64,000 nt of DNA from Nicotiana tabacum (taxonomy: Eukaryota > Streptophyta > Magnoliopsida > Solanales > Solanaceae): contig NC_134102.1 in NCBI RefSeq assembly GCF_000715075.1, positions 103,283,501 through 103,347,500 of the forward strand, in the 5' to 3' direction. Both the position numbers and the translations under genes were made by a program. The stretch's first letter is position 1. Each line of letters opens with the position of its first letter. Shown one piece after another: positions 56,875-64,000 of this stretch. The notes under the pieces are model-generated. The model had not been told where the DNA came from. It did no database searches and saw only the letters and a list, made by a program, of their open reading frames with translations.

Positions 56875-59759
56875 TGTCACGACCCAAAAATCACACCTGT
56901 CGTGATGACAACTATCCCTATACTGGGCAATCCGACAATACCAATAACCCACAATTATTTTTAAATATTTTGAAACATAATATTTAATTTAAGGGGAAAA
57001 GTCCCACCAATACTAAATATATTTTACTCCCAAAATCCGGTGTCACTGAGTACATGAGCATCTATAAATTACAAGTCTAGAAAATACCGTCTATAATAAT
57101 CTGAGACCAAATACAATAAAAAAAAAAAGATAGGGAAGGAGAGACAAGGTCTACGAAATATGGCAGCTACCTCTGAATCTCCGAAAAATCGACTGTGTGA
57201 AAGAATCAACACCCACTGTATCCGGGATCACCTGGATCTGCACACAAAGTGCATGGAGTAGTATGAGTACAACCAACTCAGTAAGTAACAATAATAAATA
57301 AAGAACTGAAGTAGTGACGAGCTTCTCAGCTAACTCCAAATACAATACTTTCCAATATAAAAGAGTAAGCATGCTCTCAAGTTCAACATTTAAGAATTTA
57401 TTGAAATTTCATATCAAGTTTGACCGAAACCGAAAATAATATTTTTCCGAAATTTTCAAAATAGTGATATATGAAAGTTGAAATGCAGCAAATAATGAAA
57501 TCAATGCATCCTCTCATAGTAACAGTCACTTAGTCCTCCCAATCACTCCAACCTCAGACTCACTCTTTCCTCACAGTCACTCATCACTAGGCACTCGCAC
57601 TCAGTAGATACCTGCGCTCACTGGAGGTGTGTACAGACTTCGGAGGGGCTCCTTCAGCCCAAGAGCTATATCAAGCCAATCATGGCAAAAATCAATAAAA
57701 ACATGTTGTGGTGTGCAACCTGATTCATAACTATACTCAAAAATAGGCCCTCGGCCTCACTCAGTCATCAACCACTCCAATTTCCCGGGTTCTCATAAAT
57801 CATGATAATCAGCCCAAAATTTGATAATATGATGTTTTAGTAAATAGCAACAAAGACTGAGATATGATATGAAATGAATAAACATGACTGAGTGAGAAAT
57901 TACAATTTGAACATATAATTCAACCACAGAAATGATCCTAGTGGGTACCAATAATAACAACATATGTCTATGCATGATTTTTAATATGATTCTCAGCTCA
58001 ATTTTCCCTAACCCGTAGAGAATGTACGGATATCAACAGATAACTCAACTACACAATCCCATGGAATTTGACTAAGTCATAATTCCTACAGTGCACGCCC
58101 ACACGCCCGTCACCTAGCATGTGTGTCACCTCAAAACCAATCACATAACACATAATCCGGGGTTTCATGCCCTCAGGACCAAATTTAAAACTGTTACTTA
58201 CCTCAAATCGCGTAATTTCTTATTCCGCTATGCCTTTGCCTCGTGAATTGGCCTCCAAATTCCTCGAATCTAACCACAAATAATTCGATTCGGTCAATAA
58301 AATTTATTGGAATTAATTCCATAAGAAAATACTAATTTTCCAACAAAATCCGAAATTTACCTCAAAAATCACCCGAGGGGCCCACATCTCTGAACCCGAC
58401 AAAAGTTACAAAATCCGAAAGCCCATTCAACCATGAGTCTAACCATACCAATTTGACCAAAATCCGACCTCAACTCGACCCTCTAATCTTCAATTCAAAC
58501 CAAGAGGTTTTTCTAAAATTTTCAACTTAATTCACCCATTAAATGATAAAAACAGCCATGGATTTGGGTAATTTAATCAATATTGAGTTAAGAATACTTA
58601 CCCCGTTGTTTTCTCTGAAAATATACCAAAAATAGCCTCAATCCGAGCTCCAAATCGGTAAAAATGGAAAATTTTCCACTGCCCAAAAAAGACCATACGC
58701 GATCGCGATTGCCTTCACGCGATCGCGATTGCCTTCACGCGATCGAAATGCACAAGATCCCAGCTCTACGACATCGCGTCCCTCTTCACATGATCGCATA
58801 GATAAAACGTGTGGCCCATCTTCCTTTCAAGTTCCCCTATGCGAACGCGGCCTCTCCCATGCGTTCGCGTAACACAAACTGGCCCAATCTACGTGGTCGC
58901 AGTTGACCTCACGCGATCGCAAAGAACAAAATCAACACTATCTCAACAAGCCTACGTGATCACGGGTGCCTTCACGCGATCGCACTAAGGAAAGTCTCAC
59001 CTTTTCTCAAACAAGCCTATGCGATCGCGGACCTTCTCATGCGATCGCATAGAAGGAAACCAGTGACAGAAATCTAGCATTTTTCAGCTGTTTACCACGT
59101 CCAAATTTCGATTCGTTAAGCATCCGAAACTCACCCGAGGCCCCCGGAACCTCAACCAAATATACCAACAAGTCCTAAATCATCATACGAACTTAGTCGA
59201 GCATTTAATTCACATCAAACAATGCTAAAAACATGAATCATACCCCCAATTCAGGCCTAATGAACTTTGAAACTGACAATTTCTACAAACGACGTCGGAA
59301 CCTATCAAATCAAGTCCGATTGACCTCAAATTTTACATACAAGTCATAAATGACATAATAGACCTATTAAAATTTTCAGAATAGGATTTTGACCCCAATA
59401 TCAAAAAGTCAACCCCCCGATCAAACTTCCCAAAAATTTGACTTTCGCCATTTCAATCTTAATTCCACTACGTACCTCCAAATAATTTTCTGGACAGGCT
59501 CCTAAGTCCAAAATCACCATGCAGAGCTATTGGAATCATCAGAATTCAATTCCGAGGTCATTTACACAAAATTCAATATCTGGTCAACTTTTCCAACTTA
59601 AGTTTTCAACAAAGAGACTAGGTGTCTCATTTCACTCTACATCCTTCCGCACCCAAACCAACTAACTCGCTAAGTCATAAAATAATTGTAAAGCATAAAT
59701 TGATCAGTAAATGGGGGAACAGGGTTAAAATACTCAAAATGACCGGTCGGGTCATTATA
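56875..59759 (-). mobile_element. Chromovirus 3' LTR, reversed (LTR F)
   Basis: On the plus strand it runs from TGTCACGACCC to GGTCGGGTCATTATA (TG start changed to TA, as in LTR D). It is joined to a polypurine tract and a chromodomain integrase, so it is the 3' LTR of a minus-strand element. It has GTGACGAG (57314-57321; CTCGTCAC in sense), CCCGTCAC (58106-58113; GTGACGGG in sense), ACTTAC at 58196 and near 58600 (GTAAGT in sense), a TGCAC/GTGCA hairpin at 57239-57253, and GCGATCGC dyads at 58690-59050. Confidence 0.9.
58690..59050. repeat. GCGATCGC dyad cluster in LTR F
   Basis: Many ACGCGATCGCGATTGCCTTC-like units, the first two in exact tandem (58697 and 58717, period 20), the rest scattered. 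The core GCGATCGC is a perfect palindrome. It is at the place where LTRs A, C and D have CGCAGGTGCG clusters. Confidence 0.88.
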
Positions 59760-59775
59760 TTCTCCCCCTCTTAAA
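59760..59775 (-). other. Polypurine tract of minus-strand chromovirus
   Basis: TTAAGAGGGGGAGAAT in sense, almost the same as at 23304-23316. Confidence 0.85.
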
Positions 59776-60672
59776 TAAACGTTCGTCCTCGAACAGGTTT
59801 TGAATCATACCTGGAGTCTCAAATAGGTGTGGAAATTTGCTCCGCATCTCCTGCTGAATCTCCCAAGTAGCTTCTCCGACTGGCTGTCCTCTCCATTGTA
59901 CCTTCACTGATGCTATGTTATTTGACCTATACTTTCGAACCTGCCGGTCTAAAATAGCCACCGGCTCCACATCATAAGTCAAATTTCCGTCCAGCAGCAC
60001 TGTACTGAAATCCAAAATATAAGACGAGTCTCCGACAAACTTTCGGAGCATAGACACATGGAACACTGGATGAACACCCGATAGACTAGGTGGCAAGGCA
60101 AGTTCATAAGCCACCTCTCCAATTTTTTTAAGTTTCTCAAGCGGCCCAATATACCGAGGGCTCAACTATCCCTTCTTCCTGAACCTCAACACACCCTTCA
60201 TGGGTGAAATCTTGAGAAGAAATTTTTCCCCAACCATGTAAGAAACATCACGGACCTTCCGGTCAGCATAACTCTTATGTCTAGACTGCGTCGTGCGAAA
60301 CCGCTCCTAAATAAATTTAACGTTCTGCAAAGCATCCTGAACCAAATCAGTACCCAATAGTGTAGTCTCACCCGGCTCAAACCAACCCACCGGAGACCGG
60401 CATCGTCTCCCATATAAAGCCTCATACGGAGCCATCTGAATACTCGACTGGTAGCTATTATTGTAAATAAATTCCACGAGTGGAAGAAATTGAACCCAAG
60501 AACCTCCAAAATCAATGACACAAGCGCGTAGCATATCCTCCAATATCTGAATAGTGCGCTTGAACAGTCCGTCCGTCTGAGGGTGAAATGTTGTACTCAA
60601 CTGAACCTGTATGTCCAATTCTCGCTGCATTTCTCTCCAAAACTGTGATGTAAACTGCGTACCAAGAGTTGT
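59776..60672 (-). pseudogene. Chromovirus integrase C-terminal half with chromodomain
   Basis: On the minus strand: GTQFTSQFWREMQREL (near 60665-60610), HPQTDGLFKRTIQILEDMLR (near 60580), SSIQMAPYEALYGRRCRSPV (near 60440), then after a frame change RYIGPLEKLKKIGEVAYELA and VHPVFHVSMLRKF (60160-60040). The chromodomain follows (VAILDRQVRKYRSNNIASVK and WRGQPVGEATWEIQ, about 59960-59840), then a short tail to 59755. As in the plus-strand chromovirus, Lys stands at the catalytic Glu position. Upstream of about 60672 the coding sequence stops abruptly, so the first two thirds of pol are absent or displaced. Confidence 0.9.
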
Positions 60673-63600
60673 TCCTAAACCTTCGAATAACTATTCCACC
60701 TTACCACGCACATACCGGGGGTGATCCCACGTCACCCTATTCTATATAGGCCTGACAACACAACATAATTGAAAAACATTAATTTAACCTAGCCCAAAAA
60801 CCTTGGAGCCCAATTTCTAACATCCAGAATTCTTTTCAAGACCCGAATCACACATCCACACACTGTATAAGTCTGAACATGTTGTATCAAGCCATAACCA
60901 TAATTCTAGATATAATAACATAATATACCACACAACTCACATACTCGCAGCACCATTCCCAATCACAATAACAACTCAAAACCAACCAGGTACTAGCATA
61001 AAACCCCACCATCAATAGAACCTCATTCAAAAACCTTGGTACACCGCCGATAATGAAAGAAACATACATGAACTCACAATCATTCACCAGATCAACAGGT
61101 CATGGAGCTTCCTTTGTTCAACAAGTATCATAGCAAGTTATTTAAGCCGCATTCAAAATTATTCTCCCAAACACGTCGTAATCAAATATGATAGTACCCA
61201 TTCTAGGTCCAATGACCTTATATTAGCAAACACAACTGTTCCAAAGACATGCTTCACCAATATAACTCAAGCCACAAACTGCACAATCCGTGCACCCAAA
61301 ACAAAAATAGTAAATGTCTCAAAGAAGAGAACCGTTTTGCAAGATCAACAAGCACCACTACAACCGCAATGATATGAGCTCATCATATATAGTAGAACCA
61401 AGACACACAAATCTAATAACAGTAACTAGCTCTCCCAGAGCTCACATTAACATCACCCGTACGGCATGGTCACAAGCCTCCAGTCCAAGCATATCATACA
61501 GGAGCAATCCAACAAGTACACATGTATACAGTAATTGAAATAAGACTCTTATGCTCCTGGACTAATATAAATAACACGACATAGAGTAGGCATGTGCAAA
61601 GTGTGCTATCACAACTTAATTCATTAAGTTAACGTAGAAATAACAAATACCAAGTTTATTCTGGTAATTAGCCTCTTTGTAACCTCATGTATAGCCCAAG
61701 TAGTTCTCAATAAAGGTACGAATACAAGAAACGTTGTAAATTTATGCTTAATAGTCAACTCTAGGCATATCATAGCCTAGGAATTCTTCCGAGCACGAAT
61801 AATTTCCCTGGTGCCCGTACTAGGCTCAAACCACATACATATGTGCACTCATAGCGCGTACCTATCACAAATAATTAGCGCATCTAGTGCCTCCACTAAG
61901 TTTAAATAAAATACTCACCTCAAATAGGACGCAACCCTGAAACAATATGATTCGGAGAACTCCCAGTCTCCAAATTCATAGAACACATGAACCACCGTAA
62001 CGGATCCCAACTCCAGCACTCGAATGACTAACACATTTTGCATGCACGATCATCCCACGAGGAATACTTTCATAATTCTTCCGTGCCACATAGCAATAAT
62101 TTGATTATCAGCAGTCTATCAATCAGGTGAGTATCAATTAGGTGAGTACCGCAATACTAATACACATCCATAAGTCAAAACACAATGCGCCTACTGAAAT
62201 GCGCACCCTTCTCAAGTATTACCGAGCAGCTATAACATTCGTCTAAACATATGAAATTGACCATTCTGTCCATAATTCTAGATCTTCCTCTTAAGACTAA
62301 ACAGCCACCTTGTACATGTAAATCTTAATCTCGCACAACATATCATATATATCATGTCATCATGTCACAAGCACAAGAACCTCGTTATCAACTCTGGGTA
62401 ACTAGCAAATTACATACCCGGTCATTTAGAAACCTACCTCTTGCTTCCTCCCAGGAGGAATTCATAATACACAACACGTTCCCCACACCGGTAGAATATA
62501 TCCGGTTCAAACCATGGTAGAAACCATCAAGAACACTTTGAAATCCATTTGCACCTAACCATGCTATCAGAACTGAATTCCTCTAACTCGATCAAGCCAC
62601 ACAGGTCACCAAACCCAAGAATATTGCTACCAAATTTTCTGTAAAGTCTCACAACATCATAATTACCCCATAAATACCACAACCGTAACACTCACTCTGA
62701 AAATACCTTATGTAAATTTGAAATTGTTCCTATTTCCTTTCTTATACTAAAATGTAGAATCCATAGTCAACTAGAATTACTGCACGTCCCGATACAATCC
62801 AATGTAAGTAACTGATTCTCGTGTTATACAAATTCCAAAAAAATTCAATTTTCATATGCACATTTTGAATCCATTAGAACCCTCTCGAGAGTCATCCACT
62901 CTGCTCAAATCTAATTTTCTCTGCCCAAATGGGCCGAACTGCCTATGTTCAATTAGCACAACAACACCCTAAAGAAGTAACCATGCCTTAACGCACCCAA
63001 GCAAAATTCATACATCGTGAACACTACATCTGTCACAAATAACAACTCACTCATCCCATGATTTTCATATACTCATAAAGCGCAATATAACCCGTATTTA
63101 GGAATTTGAGTACTCGAGTCATCCTCGATCGCAACCTCTGCAAGTCATAACTAATCCACAAGTATGCCTCAAACCAAAACTAAATTTTAACATATAACCA
63201 TGAATTGAATTGCCAATAGCAGGCTCCCCCACTTGGCTCAAAACTATAGAATAAAACATTCCATATCTCACAATACCCATCCTCTGTTACTGCCATAATA
63301 CCGCAGTTAGTTCAACAAAAGCTATTCTTAAGCTCATGCAACACCAACCATAAAATACCTCAATCATTCGCTAAACTCGCATTCATTCTCTTAACACTCA
63401 AGTCAACTTTCTCAACCAGATTCAAATTCAAATCTCAACACATACGCCCGCTGGCAGATAATAAACTCTCCACTTACATTATAAGGAACACACTTATGTA
63501 AATTACTCTGTATGGGATAACCCACCTGTTTAGACTCAAATTGGTATCTTGTTATACCCTTTCGCAGTCACAATTACTATGCAATCACTTAGTCTATCTG

Positions 63601-64000
63601 AGTCCAAACTCATTAACCATACATGAGCATTTAATTTGTCCCAAAATTAACAACGTGAAAGATCCTTCAAAATATTCATACTCGAGACTGTACGTCACAT
63701 CAAAACGAAAATCAAGCACCCAATGGCCCTTTTTACATTTCATGGAAACACTTCTCATCACATTCAAATCATCTTACCACATCCCACAGTCACATCATAC
63801 TCATCACAAAGACATTCCACCGCTCATCGAGCCACAAATTCCACTCGTAGGGACATTATCAGACATATGAGTCAAAATGTACAAGTTACAACTGAAGCTA
63901 CCGAGATTAAGCTGCGGTCTAATCCTGGCTTCGAGTCCTCGAGACTGACCCATTACCAAATCACAGATTACTCATCTCGAATATCTTTCATGGAATCACA
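60673..64000. other. Unassigned non-coding region, G-poor on the plus strand
   Basis: About 3.3 kb with no recognisable domain on either strand. The plus strand is rich in A and C and poor in G (for example 6 G and 15 C in 61141-61200), the same skew as the reversed LTRs, which suggests it belongs to a minus-strand element. Short frames such as 63541-63870 (plus) show no domain and I do not call them genes. Confidence 0.5.

Overview
This is a plant heterochromatin-type window, most likely from a Solanaceae genome (Nicotiana-like; inference from families I recognise, not proven). I see no host gene, tRNA, rRNA, CRISPR array or bacterial-type operon. Almost everything is nested, decayed Ty3/gypsy LTR retrotransposon, plus one RTE-type LINE and one relic of a plant DNA-transposon transposase. 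Every coding region carries stops or frameshifts.

Layout. 1-3980: an LTR of a chromovirus-type family, split by a solo LTR (805-3559). 3981-10666: another LTR-like unit, split by a solo LTR (5701-9109) with a clean ATATA target duplication. 10667-15141: debris, namely a LINE tail, a transposase relic (minus), an A-rich minisatellite, an LTR scrap, a 5'-truncated RTE LINE (12093-13402), the start of a minus-strand Tat-like element with PBS and LTR (13500-14366), and AT-rich sequence. 15142-32784: Tat element 1 (plus). Its 5' LTR is split by a nearly complete Tekay/Del-type chromovirus (15447-25990), its gag/protease by a reversed solo LTR (28252-31088), and its RT by a reversed LTR (32785-34749). 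34750-49330: an Athila-type element (minus) inserted in that last LTR, with gag, PR, RT, RNase H, integrase and a third ORF in the env position; the third ORF is itself broken by an LTR fragment (39409-41070). 49331-56874: Tat element 2 (minus), with two RNase H domains and a C-terminal piece of an antisense extra ORF. 56875-60672: the 3' LTR, chromodomain and integrase end of a minus-strand chromovirus inserted in the Tat 2 LTR. 60673-64000: G-poor non-coding sequence that I cannot assign.

How the parts relate. The genes are the usual retrotransposon set (capsid/nucleocapsid, aspartic protease, RT, RNase H, integrase with or without chromodomain) and none looks able to work. Stops in the chromovirus are dominated by TAG at places where CAG is expected, which fits decay of methylated cytosines.

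The most interesting signal is non-coding. The long chromovirus-type LTRs, although strongly diverged, share a box GTGACGRG (usually in the loop of a hairpin) and, about 0.6-1.15 kb downstream, the complementary box CTCGTCAC. They also share consensus 5' splice sites (GAGGTAAGT), a GGGG/CCCC-type hairpin and a terminal CTGCA/TGCAG hairpin whose stems differ in sequence but stay paired. GC-rich dyad clusters (CGCAGGTGCG, GCGATCGC, GCGGCCGC) recur in unrelated LTR families and inside the Athila element near a possible internal promoter.
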